From NCBI GenBank assembly GCA_045807125.1, contig JBJMHZ010000045.1, positions 62,001 to 126,000 on the forward strand: 64,000 bases of DNA, given 5' to 3'. The notes under the pieces were generated by a model, which was given only the letters and a program-made list of their open reading frames with translations, did no database searches and had not been told where the DNA came from. The stretch comes from JBJMHZ01 sp045807125 (lineage in GTDB: Bacteria > Actinomycetota > Actinomycetes > JAWWOL01). Below are positions 17,013 to 25,658 of the stretch, one piece after another; position 1 is the first letter of the stretch; each line of letters opens with the position of its first letter. Position numbers and translations under genes: made by a program.

Positions 17013-18365
17013 ATGAACGTGACCGTGGACTTCGACATCGCCATCATCGGCGGCGGACCGGCCGGGTCGACGGCTGCCGCGTACCTCGCGCTGGCCGGCC
17101 TCTCGGTCGCCGTCATCGAGGGCGACGTCTTCCCCCGCCCGCACGTGGGGGAGTCGCTCGTCCCCGCCACGACGCCGGTCCTGCTCGAGACGGGCGCGAT
17201 GGAGAAGGTGGAGCGGGCCGGCTTCCCCAAGAAGTACGGCGCCGCCTGGACCTCCGCGCAGAAGGGCGCCATCGACCACAACGGGTTCACCGGCCTCACC
17301 CACGACTTCCGGGCGGCCGAGGTGCTGTTCAACGAGCGGGACCAGCCCGGCGTCGACCGCGACCACACCTTCCACGTCGACCGCGGCCGCTTCGACCTCA
17401 TCCTGCTCAAGCACGCCCACGAGCTGGGCGCCAGCGTCTACCAGGGCGTGCGGGTGACCCGCGTCGACCTCTCGGACGCCGACCGACCGGTCCTGCGGGT
17501 GCGCCTCGGTGGCGGCGAGCTCGACATCGCCTGCCGGCTCGTGGTCGACGCGTCCGGCCGGCGCACCGTGCTGGGCAACCAGCTGAGGCTCAAGGAGCCC
17601 GACCCGGTCTTCAACCAGTACGCGATCCATGCGTGGTTCGACGGCTTCGACCGCAAGGCGCTGGCCGTCGACAAGGGCCAGGCGGACTACATCTTCATCC
17701 ACTTCCTGCCGCTCGAGGACACCTGGGTCTGGCAGATCCCCATCACCGATACCGTCACCAGCATCGGCGTCGTGACGCAGAAGAGCCGCTTCGCGGCCTC
17801 CAAGCAGGAGCGCGAGGACTTCTTCTGGAGCAGCGTCGGCAGCCGGCCCGAGCTGCTCGACGCCCTGAAGAACAGCGACCAGGTGCGGCCGTTCACGTCG
17901 GAGGGCGACTACAGCTACGGGATGAAGCAGATCTGCGGCGACGGCTTCGTCATGATCGGTGACGCGGCCCGCTTCGTGGACCCGATCTTCTCCAGCGGGG
18001 TGAGCGTCGCGCTGAACAGCGCGCGCATCGCCAGCCGGGACATCATCGCGGCCGCGCAGGCCGGCGACTTCCGCAAGAGCCGCTTCGCGACGTACGAGAC
18101 CAAGCTGCGCAGGGGAATGCGCAACTGGTACGAGTTCATCTCCGTCTACTACCGGCTGAACATCCTGTTCACCGCCTTCGTCCAGGACCCGCGCTACCGG
18201 ACGGACGTCCTGAAGCTGCTGCAGGGCGATGTCTACGACGACGCCGAGCCGGCGGCCCTCGCCGCCATGCGCGAGGTCGTGGCCGCGGTGGAGAACGACC
18301 CCGACCACCTGTGGCACCCCTACCTCGGCAGCCTCAGGGCACCGGCGATGGCTCCCGGGTTCTGA
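17013..18365 (+). CDS. Flavin-dependent halogenase, pyrrolyl-carrier (PltA) type
   Basis: A 450-residue FADH2-dependent halogenase. The N-terminal GGGPAGS dinucleotide-binding loop is followed by RPHVGESLVPA. The halogenase signature WxWxIP is at residues 238-243 (WVWQIP), and the second motif FxxPxxSxG at 321-329 (FVDPIFSSG). A lysine in GFPKKYGA is a candidate for the catalytic Lys that positions hypohalous acid. Length and the C-terminal part (NWYEFISVYYRLNILF) fit the PltA/Clo-hal group that acts on carrier-bound substrates rather than free tryptophan. Expected reaction is chlorination (or bromination) of pyrrolyl-S-carrier. GAGGTGG touches ATG 17013; GTG 17019 has better spacing and may be the true start. 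Confidence 0.9.
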   Translation: MNVTVDFDIAIIGGGPAGSTAAAYLALAGLSVAVIEGDVFPRPHVGESLVPATTPVLLETGAMEKVERAGFPKKYGAAWTSAQKGAIDHNGFTGLTHDFRAAEVLFNERDQPGVDRDHTFHVDRGRFDLILLKHAHELGASVYQGVRVTRVDLSDADRPVLRVRLGGGELDIACRLVVDASGRRTVLGNQLRLKEPDPVFNQYAIHAWFDGFDRKALAVDKGQADYIFIHFLPLEDTWVWQIPITDTVTSIGVVTQKSRFAASKQEREDFFWSSVGSRPELLDALKNSDQVRPFTSEGDYSYGMKQICGDGFVMIGDAARFVDPIFSSGVSVALNSARIASRDIIAAAQAGDFRKSRFATYETKLRRGMRNWYEFISVYYRLNILFTAFVQDPRYRTDVLKLLQGDVYDDAEPAALAAMREVVAAVENDPDHLWHPYLGSLRAPAMAPGF

Positions 18366-18381
18366 CCGCCACCGCCACGTC

Positions 18382-18415
18382 CGTCGGGCGGGCGCCCCCG
18401 GCCGCTCGCCCCGAC
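18382..18415 (+). terminator. Imperfect hairpin after halogenase; rest of gap empty
   Basis: CGTCGGG near 18382 pairs with CCCGACG near 18409-18415, extended by an imperfect GC stem, about 20 bases after the halogenase stop. It is a plausible end of the cluster transcript. From here to 18697 I see no gene; the perfect ten-base palindrome TGTCCGGACA lies near 18489. Confidence 0.4.
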
Positions 18416-18697
18416 GCGCGCGCCGTCCGTCGCGGCCGGCGGCGCCGTCCGTCCACCGTCCATCGGTGCGCGCGCGACCCGTCCCGTCATGTCCGGACAA
18501 CTGTCCTGGTCACGTGGCGACACACCCAGGGGTTCCGTGTTCAGCGGGTGCCTGCGTTGATAGCCTCGGTCCGTTGACGCTCGTCGCGCTGTTCCGGTGA
18601 CCGCGAGACCGGTCGGGGGTACGGGGCTCGCGCCCGCGATCGGCTCCGGGGGGACCGGCGTCTCCAGCAAGGGCACACCCGACGACCGCGCGGTGGC

Positions 18698-18717
18698 ATT
18701 TCAACGCCGGTTGAATT
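18698..18717. promoter_or_regulatory. Palindromic operator before tetR
   Basis: TTCAAC at 18700-18705 and GTTGAA at 18710-18715 are perfect inverted arms around GCCG, and ATTTCAAC/GTTGAATT extends this with one mismatch. It ends five bases before the ribosome-binding site of the TetR gene, as expected of an autoregulatory TetR operator. Confidence 0.6.
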
Positions 18718-18727
18718 GCCGGAGGTG

Positions 18728-19549
18728 ATGGACGTGACCCCGACCCCGGGCAAGCGGAGCAAGGCTGCGGACAAGGTGCAGCCGCCCGCCAAGCGCGCCT
18801 CCGGAGCGCGCGGCGCGCCGGGCGCCGGTGCCGGGGCGACCGCCCGCCACCGCGGCACGGCGCGCAAGGCGTCGGCCGCCGCCGCTGCCGCACCGGCCGT
18901 GCCCCCGGTCGTGCCCGTCGGGAAGCGCACCGGGCGCCGCCCGGGGGTCAGCGGCAGCCGGCAGGCCATCATCGACGCGGCCCGCGCGAAGTTCGCCGAG
19001 CGCGGCTACGAGGGCGCCACGATCCGTTCGATCGCGCACGAGGCCGGCGTCGACGCCGCCCTCATCCATCACTTCTTCGACACCAAGGAGGGCGTGTTCG
19101 CCGCCGCGATGCAGAACGCCTTCCACCCGGCCGACCTGCTGCCCGAGGTGCTCGAGCCGGGCATCGACGGCCTCGGCGAGCGGCTCGTGCGGATGTTCCT
19201 CGACCTGTGGGACGTCGCCCCCACGCGCGACACGCTGCAGGCCATCATCAGGTCAGCCGTCTCTCACCCCGACGCCGCCCGGCTGCTGCGCGAGTTCGTC
19301 AGCACCGAGCTGCTCGGCCGCGTCGCCCACGAGATCGACCGTTCCGAGCCCGACCTGCGCGCCGCGCTCGTCGGCTCCCAGCTCGTCGGGTTCGCGCTCA
19401 TGCGCTACATCGTCGGCGTCGAGCCGCTCGCCTCTCTCGGCAAGGAGCAGGCCGTCCAGATCATCGCGCCGACGATCCAGCACTACCTCGCCGACGACCT
19501 GCCCGAGGTGACCAAGCCGTCCCGGCGCCGCACCCGCCGGGTCAGCTGA
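18728..19549 (+). CDS. TetR-family transcriptional regulator
   Basis: A 273-residue TetR repressor. The first 75 or so residues are a basic, Ala/Gly-rich extension with little order. The TetR DNA-binding domain follows (SRQAIIDAARAKFAERGY, then TIRSIAHEAGVDAALIHHFFDTKEGVFAAAM). The C-terminal ligand domain resembles the TetR_C_18-like group (LQAIIRSAVSHPDAARLLREFV). GGAGGTG abuts ATG 18728, so GTG 18734 with eight-base spacing may be the real start. A palindrome lies just upstream. Its neighbour on the left is the halogenase cluster, so control of that cluster is possible but not shown. Confidence 0.85.
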   Translation: MDVTPTPGKRSKAADKVQPPAKRASGARGAPGAGAGATARHRGTARKASAAAAAAPAVPPVVPVGKRTGRRPGVSGSRQAIIDAARAKFAERGYEGATIRSIAHEAGVDAALIHHFFDTKEGVFAAAMQNAFHPADLLPEVLEPGIDGLGERLVRMFLDLWDVAPTRDTLQAIIRSAVSHPDAARLLREFVSTELLGRVAHEIDRSEPDLRAALVGSQLVGFALMRYIVGVEPLASLGKEQAVQIIAPTIQHYLADDLPEVTKPSRRRTRRVS

Positions 19550-19664
19550 CGCTGGCCGGGCGTCCTGCCCAGTACCCTCCTGGCGCACCGGCCGGGCTCG
19601 CCTTTCAGTGTCCGCGAGCCGGACCGGCGCGTCACCGTAGGTCGCTGAGCAGCGACGCAGGGGA

Positions 19665-19693
19665 TTGAATCGGTAACTCGTCCTCTGTAGAGT
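19665..19693 (+). promoter_or_regulatory. Promoter of the 55-residue small gene
   Basis: TTGAAT at 19665-19670 and TAGAGT at 19688-19693 are 17 bases apart. The -10 context GTAGAGTTC is identical to that of whiB P2. Confidence 0.5.
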
Positions 19694-19710
19694 TCGTTGC
19701 GGGGGGTCAC

Positions 19711-19878
19711 ATGCCGGGCACGTTGCACGCCGACGTCATCGACATCGAGCCGTTCCTGCTCGCGCGGGCCGTGGCGGAGCCGGAGGCGCGGCCGATGCGG
19801 CTGCTCTCGCGCATCATCGCGCTGCCGCTGGGTCGTGGACGAGGAGAGGACGACGACCCTGGGCCGTCGGCCGCCTGA
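19711..19878 (+). CDS. Small protein of 55 residues, unknown function
   Basis: An open frame of 55 codons with a strong upstream GGGGGG at 19700-19705 and its own promoter. Nearly every codon of the first 40 ends in G or C, as in the real genes here, which supports coding. The product begins MPGTLHADVIDIEPFLLARA and has an amphipathic middle (MRLLSRIIALPLG) and an acidic-basic tail (RGEDDDPGPSAA). I do not recognise a family. It sits alone between tetR and the convergent xdhC-type gene. Confidence 0.5.
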   Translation: MPGTLHADVIDIEPFLLARAVAEPEARPMRLLSRIIALPLGRGRGEDDDPGPSAA

Positions 19879-19952
19879 CCGCGAGCGGCCCGGCCGGTCG
19901 CGGGCGGATGCGTACCGGTCGTGATGCCGGCACCGGGCGAGCACCCGCTGAG

Positions 19953-21074
19953 CTACGTGGGCGCCCTGGCCGTGGCCGGGCCGCCGTGGATTCGCCCAGC
20001 CCCGTCGCCGAGCCGGCGGCCGGTGCCGCCCCAGCGCAGCTGCACGATCTCGGCGGCGATCGAGACGGCCGTCTCCTCCGGCGTGCGGGCGCCGATGTCG
20101 AGGCCGACCGGCGATGAGAGCCTGGCCAGCTCGGCCTCGCCGAGCCCGGCGGCGCGCAGCCGCTGCAGCCGGTCGTCGTGCGTGCGCCTGCTCCCCATGG
20201 CACCGACGTACGCGGCCGGCCCCCGCAGCGCGAGCTCGAGCACCGGCACGTCGAACTTCGGATCGTGGGTCAGCACGCAGATGACGGTGCGCTCGTCGAC
20301 CTGCGTGGCGGCGAGGTAGCGGTGCGGCCACTCGCAGACCACCTCGTGCGCGTCGGGGAACCGCTTGCGGGTGGCGAAGACCGGCCGGGCGTCGCAGACG
20401 GTGACGTGGTAGCCGAGGAACGTCCCGATCCGCGCCACCGCCGCGGCGAAGTCGATGGCGCCGAAGACGAGCATCCGCGGCGGCGGAAGGTAGGACTGGA
20501 CGAAGACGGCCACCTCGTCGCGGCGGCGCTCGCCGCGGCGACCGTAGTGGCGGGTCGCCGTCATGCCCTGCGCCAGCAGGCCGCGCGCGTCATCGGTGAC
20601 CGCGACGTCGAGCCCCTCGTTGCCGAGCGAGCCGGCCGTCCGGTCGGGCCAGGCGGCCAGCCACGCGCCCACCGGCGCCGGGCCGCCCACCACCGTCGCC
20701 ACGGCGACCGGCTCGGCCAGCTCGACGGCGGCGAGGACGCCGGCCAGGGCCGGCTCGGCGGCGGGGTCGACCGGCCGCACCAGCACGTCGAGCGAGCCAC
20801 CGCAGGTGAGCCCCACGGCGAGCGCGTCGTCGTCGCTGATGCCGTACGTCTCGACCACCGAGCGCCCGGAGCGCAGGGCCTCGCTCGCCGTCTCGTAGAC
20901 GGCTCCCTCGACGCAGCCGCCCGAGACGCTGCCGACGACCTCGCCCCGCTCGTTCACCGCCATCGCGGCCCCGGGGTCGCGCGGCGCGCTGCCGCGCACC
21001 GCGACGACCGTGGCGACGGCGAACCGCTCGCCGGCGTCGTACCAGCGGCGGACCGCCGCCAGCACGTCACGCAC
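19953..21074 (-). CDS. XdhC/CoxI-family molybdenum-enzyme maturation factor
   Basis: A 373-residue protein of the XdhC/CoxI family, which binds molybdenum cofactor, helps sulfurate it and inserts it into xanthine-dehydrogenase-type enzymes. The N-terminal half has VATVVAVRGSAPRDPGAAMAV and VSGGCVEGAVYE. The C-terminal half is a Rossmann domain (MLVFGAIDFAAAVARIGTFLGY, VCDARPVFATRKRFPDA, YVGAMGSRRTHDDR). GTG 21074 overlaps the stop of the upstream VWA gene by eight bases. That fixes the start and shows that MoxR, VWA and XdhC genes form one operon. No dehydrogenase subunits are in the window. Confidence 0.87.
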   Translation of the reverse strand: MRDVLAAVRRWYDAGERFAVATVVAVRGSAPRDPGAAMAVNERGEVVGSVSGGCVEGAVYETASEALRSGRSVVETYGISDDDALAVGLTCGGSLDVLVRPVDPAAEPALAGVLAAVELAEPVAVATVVGGPAPVGAWLAAWPDRTAGSLGNEGLDVAVTDDARGLLAQGMTATRHYGRRGERRRDEVAVFVQSYLPPPRMLVFGAIDFAAAVARIGTFLGYHVTVCDARPVFATRKRFPDAHEVVCEWPHRYLAATQVDERTVICVLTHDPKFDVPVLELALRGPAAYVGAMGSRRTHDDRLQRLRAAGLGEAELARLSSPVGLDIGARTPEETAVSIAAEIVQLRWGGTGRRLGDGAGRIHGGPATARAPT

Positions 21075-22266
21075 CCGGCACCGCCCGGCCGGGCTCGGCG
21101 CGCGCGGCACCGGCGACGACCATGGCCAGCCGCTCGAGCGCGGCCAGGCTGTGCCCGGCGACGAAGTCGTCGACATGCGGCAGCGCGGCGGTCATCCCGG
21201 CGACGAGCGGCTCGTACGCGGGGCGGCCCTTCAGCGGGTTGCACCACACGACCCGGTGGGCGAGCCGGTGCAGGCGCGCCATCTGCTGCTCGAGGGTGCT
21301 GGTGTCGCCGCGCTCCCAGCCGTCGGACAGCACGACCACGACCGCGCCGCGCGCCATGCCGCGCTGGCCCCAGCGGTCGAGGAACTCCTTCAGCAGGTCG
21401 CCGAGGCGGGTGCCGCCGCTCCAGTCCGGCACGGCGGCGGCGACCGCGCGCAGCGCCGCGTCGGGGTCGCGGTGGGCGAGCTCGCGGGTCACCCGGGTGA
21501 GCCGGGTGCCGATCGTGAACGCCTCCACCGGCCTGGTCCCCGCCGCCCCGGCCGCGTGGGCGAAGCGCAGGAGGGCGTCGGCGTACGCGGCCATCGAGCC
21601 GCTCACGTCGACCAGCAGCACCACCCGGCGGGGCCGGTGCCTGGCCGTCCGGTGCGCCAGCCGGGCCGGCTCCCCGCCGGCACGCAGCAGGGCGCGCGCC
21701 GTCCGCCGCCGGTCGAGCGCACCGCGCGGAGCCGGCGCCGAGCGCCGCGAGCGGCGCAGTCCGCCGCCGAGCCGGAGCGCCGCGACGAGCCGGTGCAGCT
21801 CCGCGCGCTCGGCGGCGGAGAGCCCGGCGATGTCCCGGTGGCGCAGCACCTCGACGCGGCTCGCGGTGGCGGGCGGCGGCGGTCGCGCGGGGTCATCGGC
21901 GTCGCCGGCCTCGCCGGCCGGCCGCGCGGGCGCGGCACCGGACGGCACCAGCCTGAGCCGCACCGGCGCCCGCTGCGTCGCGGGGTCGGGCCGCTTCCCG
22001 AAGCAGGTCGCGAACGCCTCGTCGTAGCGGTCGATGTCGTGCGGCGACGAGCAGAGCGTGAGGCGGCCGGCCCAGTAGACGTCGCGGCGCCGCGACGGGT
22101 CGAGGGTGGCCAGCGCGGCCACCATCGCATGCACCCGTGCGGGCGAGGCGTCGACCCCGGCGGCCCGCAGGCCGCGGGCCAGCCCGACGACGACCCCGAC
22201 CGGGCCGGCGCCCATGCCGCCGTCGGCGGGCTCGACGGGCTCGACGGGCTCGGTGGGCTCAGCCAT
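21067..22266 (-). CDS. CoxE-like VWA-domain protein
   Basis: A 399-residue protein with a C-terminal von Willebrand A domain; the metal site DVSGSM (MIDAS) is intact, and VVVLSDGWERGD is the usual later strand. This matches CoxE, the partner of a MoxR-type ATPase in maturation of CO-dehydrogenase-like molybdenum enzymes. The N-terminal part begins with a Thr/Val-Glu-Pro repeat, and the middle (about 120-200) is Pro/Arg-rich linker. ATG 22266 overlaps the stop of the MoxR gene by eight bases and its own stop overlaps xdhC, so the three are coupled. Confidence 0.85.
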   Translation of the reverse strand: MAEPTEPVEPVEPADGGMGAGPVGVVVGLARGLRAAGVDASPARVHAMVAALATLDPSRRRDVYWAGRLTLCSSPHDIDRYDEAFATCFGKRPDPATQRAPVRLRLVPSGAAPARPAGEAGDADDPARPPPPATASRVEVLRHRDIAGLSAAERAELHRLVAALRLGGGLRRSRRSAPAPRGALDRRRTARALLRAGGEPARLAHRTARHRPRRVVLLVDVSGSMAAYADALLRFAHAAGAAGTRPVEAFTIGTRLTRVTRELAHRDPDAALRAVAAAVPDWSGGTRLGDLLKEFLDRWGQRGMARGAVVVVLSDGWERGDTSTLEQQMARLHRLAHRVVWCNPLKGRPAYEPLVAGMTAALPHVDDFVAGHSLAALERLAMVVAGAARAEPGRAVPGA

Positions 22267-23176
22267 CGCGCACCGCCCTGGCGGCGGTCGCGCCGATGTC
22301 GAGCGCACGAGCGCGCTCCACGTCCTCGCGGTGCTTGAGCACCGAGCCGAGGGTCAGCGTGGCGGTACGGGCGTCGAGATGGTCGGCCCCGAGCGCGAGC
22401 AGCGCCGCCGTCCAGTCCAGCGTCTCGGCGACGCCCGGCGGCTTCAGCAGGTCCTCGGTGCGCAGCCGCTGCACGGCGAGCGCCACCTCGCGGGCGAGCT
22501 GGTCGGGGGCTTCGGGCAGCCGCCGGTGGACGATCGCGACCTCGCGCTCGAAGCTCGGATGGTCGATCCAGTGGTAGAGGCAGCGCCGCTTGAGCGCGTC
22601 GTGCACCTCGCGGGTGCGGTTGCTCGTCACCACGACGACCGGCGGCACCTCGGCGCGCACCGTGCCGAGCTCGGGGATGGTGACGGCGAACTCGGAGAGC
22701 ACCTCCAGCAGGAAGGCCTCGAACTCGTCGTCCGCCCGGTCGATCTCGTCGACGAGCAGCACGCACGGCGTGGTCTCCAGCGCGGCGAGCAGCGGGCGCG
22801 CGACGAGGAACCGCCTGCTGTAGAGCTCGTCCTCCAGCGCCTGCTGGTCGGTGGCCCGGCCGGTCGCCTCGGCGGCCCGCAGATGCATCAGCTGGCGAGG
22901 GAAGTCCCAGTCGTAGAGGGCCTGCGAGGCATCGATCCCCTCGTAGCACTGCAGGCGCAGCAGCGGCGCCCCGATGATCGCGGCGATGGCGTGGGCCAGC
23001 GACGTCTTGCCGACGCCGGCCTCGCCCTCGCACAGCAGCGGCCGCGGCAGCGCGAGCGCGAGCCAGCACGCGGTCGCGAGGCCCTCGTCGGCGAGGTAGC
23101 CCTGCGCCGCGAGCAGCGCGGCCAGTCCGTCCGGCGCGTCGACGCCGGCCGGGAGCAGCGAGCGGCCCGTCGCCAT
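22259..23176 (-). CDS. MoxR-family AAA+ ATPase (CoxD-like)
   Basis: A 305-residue AAA+ ATPase of the MoxR/CoxD group. Walker A is GEAGVGKTS, Walker B is CVLLVDEIDRAD, sensor 1 is VVVTSNRTRE, and sensor 2 region is ALKRRCLYHWIDHPS. CoxD-like ATPases act with CoxE on the metal centre of carbon-monoxide-dehydrogenase-type enzymes. It is first in the MoxR-VWA-XdhC operon. ATG 23176 is used; an in-frame ATG at 23185 adds three residues. It is divergent from moaA, only about 100 bases away. Confidence 0.87.
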   Translation of the reverse strand: MATGRSLLPAGVDAPDGLAALLAAQGYLADEGLATACWLALALPRPLLCEGEAGVGKTSLAHAIAAIIGAPLLRLQCYEGIDASQALYDWDFPRQLMHLRAAEATGRATDQQALEDELYSRRFLVARPLLAALETTPCVLLVDEIDRADDEFEAFLLEVLSEFAVTIPELGTVRAEVPPVVVVTSNRTREVHDALKRRCLYHWIDHPSFEREVAIVHRRLPEAPDQLAREVALAVQRLRTEDLLKPPGVAETLDWTAALLALGADHLDARTATLTLGSVLKHREDVERARALDIGATAARAVRDG

Positions 23177-23279
23177 GCGCACCATTGTCCCGGCCCGCCT
23201 GCCGTCCGCCCACCCAGGCTCCCGCTGGCGGGGCACCCGCCCGTCCGGCCGGGCGGTCGCGGTCGCGTACCGTTGGGGA

Positions 23280-24314
23280 GTGGACGCCCGCAGGGAGCAG
23301 CGGCCGAGGGACCGGCGGGGGCGCCCGCTGCGGGACCTGCGCGTGTCGGTCACCGACCGCTGCAACTTCCGTTGCGGCTACTGCATGCCCCGCGACGTCT
23401 TCGGCGCCGACCACGCGTTCCTGCCGCGGGAGGAGCTGCTCTCCTTCGAGGAGATCGCCCGGGTGGTCCGTGCCTGCGCGGCCCTCGGCGTGCGCAAGGT
23501 GCGCATCACCGGCGGGGAGCCGCTGCTGCGCCACGACCTCGAGCGACTGGTCGGCATGGTGGCCGCGGTGCCCGGCATCGACGACGTGGCGATGACGAGC
23601 AACGGCGCGCTGCTCGCCCCCGCCGCCGGGCGGCTGCGAGCGGCCGGCCTGCACCGGGTCACGGTGAGCCTCGACTCGCTCGACCCCGAGGTGTTCGCCG
23701 CGATGGCCGACACCAAGGTGCCGCTCGCCCAGGTGCTCGACGGCATCGCCGCCGCCGCGGAGGCCGGCCTGTCGCCGGTGAAGGTCAACGCGGTCGTGAA
23801 GCGCGGCGTCAACGAGGCCGGCGCGCTCGACCTCGTCAGCTGGGCGCGGGCGAACGGCCATGTGCTGCGGTTCATCGAGTACATGGACGTCGGGACCACC
23901 AACGGCTGGCGCCTCGACGACGTGGTGCCGGCCGCCGAGCTGCTCGACCGCATCGCGGCCGAGCACCATCTCGAGCCGGTGGAGTCGGCGTACGCCGGGG
24001 AGGTCGCCAGGCGCTACCGGTACGCCGACGGCGGCCCGCCCGGCGAGATCGGCTTCATCACCTCGGTGACCCAGCCGTTCTGCGGGTCGTGCAGCAGGGC
24101 CCGGCTCACCGCGGTGGGCGAGCTCTACGCCTGCCTGTTCGCCGTGCGCGGCCACGACCTGCGCGCGCTGCTGCGCGGCGGCGCGAGCGACGACGAGCTC
24201 GCCGGCGCCGTCGCCGCCGCCTGGGCGGTCCGCGACGACCGGTACTCCGAGGTGCGCGCAGCCGCCACCCCCGGCGGGGAGGCCAAGGCGGAGATGTCCT
24301 ACCTCGGCGGCTGA
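23280..24314 (+). CDS. moaA: GTP 3',8-cyclase MoaA
   Basis: A 344-residue radical-SAM enzyme that turns GTP into 3',8-cyclo-7,8-dihydro-GTP, the first step of molybdenum cofactor synthesis. The radical-SAM cluster ligands are Cys28, Cys32 and Cys35 (CNFRCGYC). The second cluster ligands are Cys268, Cys271 and Cys285 (CX2CX13C). RKVRITGGEPLLR is the SAM-binding GGEP region, and the protein ends in the functional Gly-Gly. GTG 23280 has no well-placed ribosome-binding site. Divergence from XdhC/VWA/MoxR genes suggests a locus serving a molybdenum hydroxylase. Confidence 0.95.
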   Translation: MDARREQRPRDRRGRPLRDLRVSVTDRCNFRCGYCMPRDVFGADHAFLPREELLSFEEIARVVRACAALGVRKVRITGGEPLLRHDLERLVGMVAAVPGIDDVAMTSNGALLAPAAGRLRAAGLHRVTVSLDSLDPEVFAAMADTKVPLAQVLDGIAAAAEAGLSPVKVNAVVKRGVNEAGALDLVSWARANGHVLRFIEYMDVGTTNGWRLDDVVPAAELLDRIAAEHHLEPVESAYAGEVARRYRYADGGPPGEIGFITSVTQPFCGSCSRARLTAVGELYACLFAVRGHDLRALLRGGASDDELAGAVAAAWAVRDDRYSEVRAAATPGGEAKAEMSYLGG

Positions 24315-25544
24315 TCAACCGGCGGCCGGCGGATCCACCTCCGGCGCCTCGACGCGCACGACGTCGGGGTAGAGCAGGGCCGTCCCCGTGTTGAGCACCA
24401 CCACCTCGTCGTCCCGCCCGATCCAGCCGCTCGCCGCCAGCTCGCGCACGGCCGACAGCGCGGCGGCTCCCTCGGGGGCGCAGAGCATGCCCTCGGCGCC
24501 GGCCGCCAGGCGCTGGTCGGCGAGCAGCCGCTCGTCGTCCACCGCGACCGCCGTGCCGCCGGTCTCGTAGAGCGCCCGCAGCACCAGGAAGTCGCCGAAC
24601 GCCTTCGGCACCGTGATGCCGAAGGCGACCGTGCGGGCGCCGCTCCACGGCCGGGACTCCGCGGCGCCGGCGCGGAACGCCTCGACGATCGGGGCGCAGC
24701 CGCTCGCCTGCACCGCGACGAACCGCGGCAGCGGCCCGTCGACCCACCCGAGCGCGATCAGCTCCAGCATCGCCTTGTGGATGGTGATCAGCCCGACGCC
24801 GCCCCCCGTCGGGTAGACGACGACGTCCGGCAGCCGCCAGCCGAGCTGCTCGGCGATCTCGAAGCCCATCGTCTTCTTGCCCTCGATGCGGTACGGCTCC
24901 TTGAGCGTCGCGACGTCGTACGCGCCCGGCGGCGTCGACGTGGCGAGCCAGCGCGCCGCGTCGCCGATGAGGCCGCGGACCAGCGTGAGGTCGGCTCCGG
25001 CCAGCGCGCACTCCACCCGGGCGATGCGCGGCGCGTCGACCGGCATGGCGACCGACATCGCGAGCCCGGCCCTCGCGGCGTAGGCGGCCCACGCCGCGCC
25101 CGCATTGCCGTTGGTCGGCATGGCGAGCGACCGCGCCCCCAGCTCGGCGGCCCTCGACACGCCGACGGCCGCCCCGCGCGCCTTGAACGACCCCGTCGGC
25201 AGCAGCCCCTCGTCCTTCACCAGCAGTCGCGGCACGCCCAGCTGCTCGCCGAGCCGCCGCGCGGCGACCAGCGGCGTCATGCCCTCGCCGAGGGTGACCA
25301 CCCGGTCGGGGGAGCGCACCGGCAGCAGCTCGTGGTAGCGCCAGAGGTCGGGTGGCCGGCCGGCCAGCGCCGAGGGGGAGACCGCCGCCCCGACGGCGCC
25401 GAGGTCGTAGCGGGCAAGCAGCGGGCCGCCGCAGCCCGTGCAGGTGCCAGCCGGCCGGTCCGCGTCATGCTCGCGGCCGCACCGGCCGCACTCGAGGTGG
25501 TCGAGGGTCGAGAAGGCGGCGCTGACGCCGGTGCGCATGCTCAT
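24315..25544 (-). CDS. thrC: Threonine synthase
   Basis: A 409-residue PLP-dependent enzyme that converts O-phosphohomoserine to L-threonine. The N-terminus carries a zinc-ribbon-like segment (CGRCG, CTGCGG) often seen in this threonine synthase class. The PLP lysine lies in TGSFKARGA, the phosphate-binding loop is PTGGGVGLI, and NGNAGAAWAAYAARAG is also conserved. ATG 25544 has AGGAGA about ten bases upstream. Its stop abuts the moaA stop tail to tail without a gap. Other PLP fold-II enzymes such as diaminopropionate lyase look similar, but the zinc ribbon and length favour threonine synthase. Confidence 0.87.
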   Translation of the reverse strand: MSMRTGVSAAFSTLDHLECGRCGREHDADRPAGTCTGCGGPLLARYDLGAVGAAVSPSALAGRPPDLWRYHELLPVRSPDRVVTLGEGMTPLVAARRLGEQLGVPRLLVKDEGLLPTGSFKARGAAVGVSRAAELGARSLAMPTNGNAGAAWAAYAARAGLAMSVAMPVDAPRIARVECALAGADLTLVRGLIGDAARWLATSTPPGAYDVATLKEPYRIEGKKTMGFEIAEQLGWRLPDVVVYPTGGGVGLITIHKAMLELIALGWVDGPLPRFVAVQASGCAPIVEAFRAGAAESRPWSGARTVAFGITVPKAFGDFLVLRALYETGGTAVAVDDERLLADQRLAAGAEGMLCAPEGAAALSAVRELAASGWIGRDDEVVVLNTGTALLYPDVVRVEAPEVDPPAAG

Positions 25545-25658
25545 GACGGTGATCGTCTCCTGCCGTGCGGCCCCCGAGCTAGGGTTGTCCGGGTTGCCCG
25601 TTCGCCCCGTTCCCCCCCGTTCGCCCCCCTGACCGACTCCCGAGCAACGAGGTCGTCC

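Noticed and set aside
11933..18365. Halopyrrole cluster as a recent horizontal island
   Set aside because: Base and codon use match the surroundings, and no integrase, tRNA or direct-repeat borders were seen.
20178..21500. Long + strand frame across the XdhC gene
   Set aside because: It is a shadow of the XdhC and VWA genes, with Arg/His-rich product and no family features.
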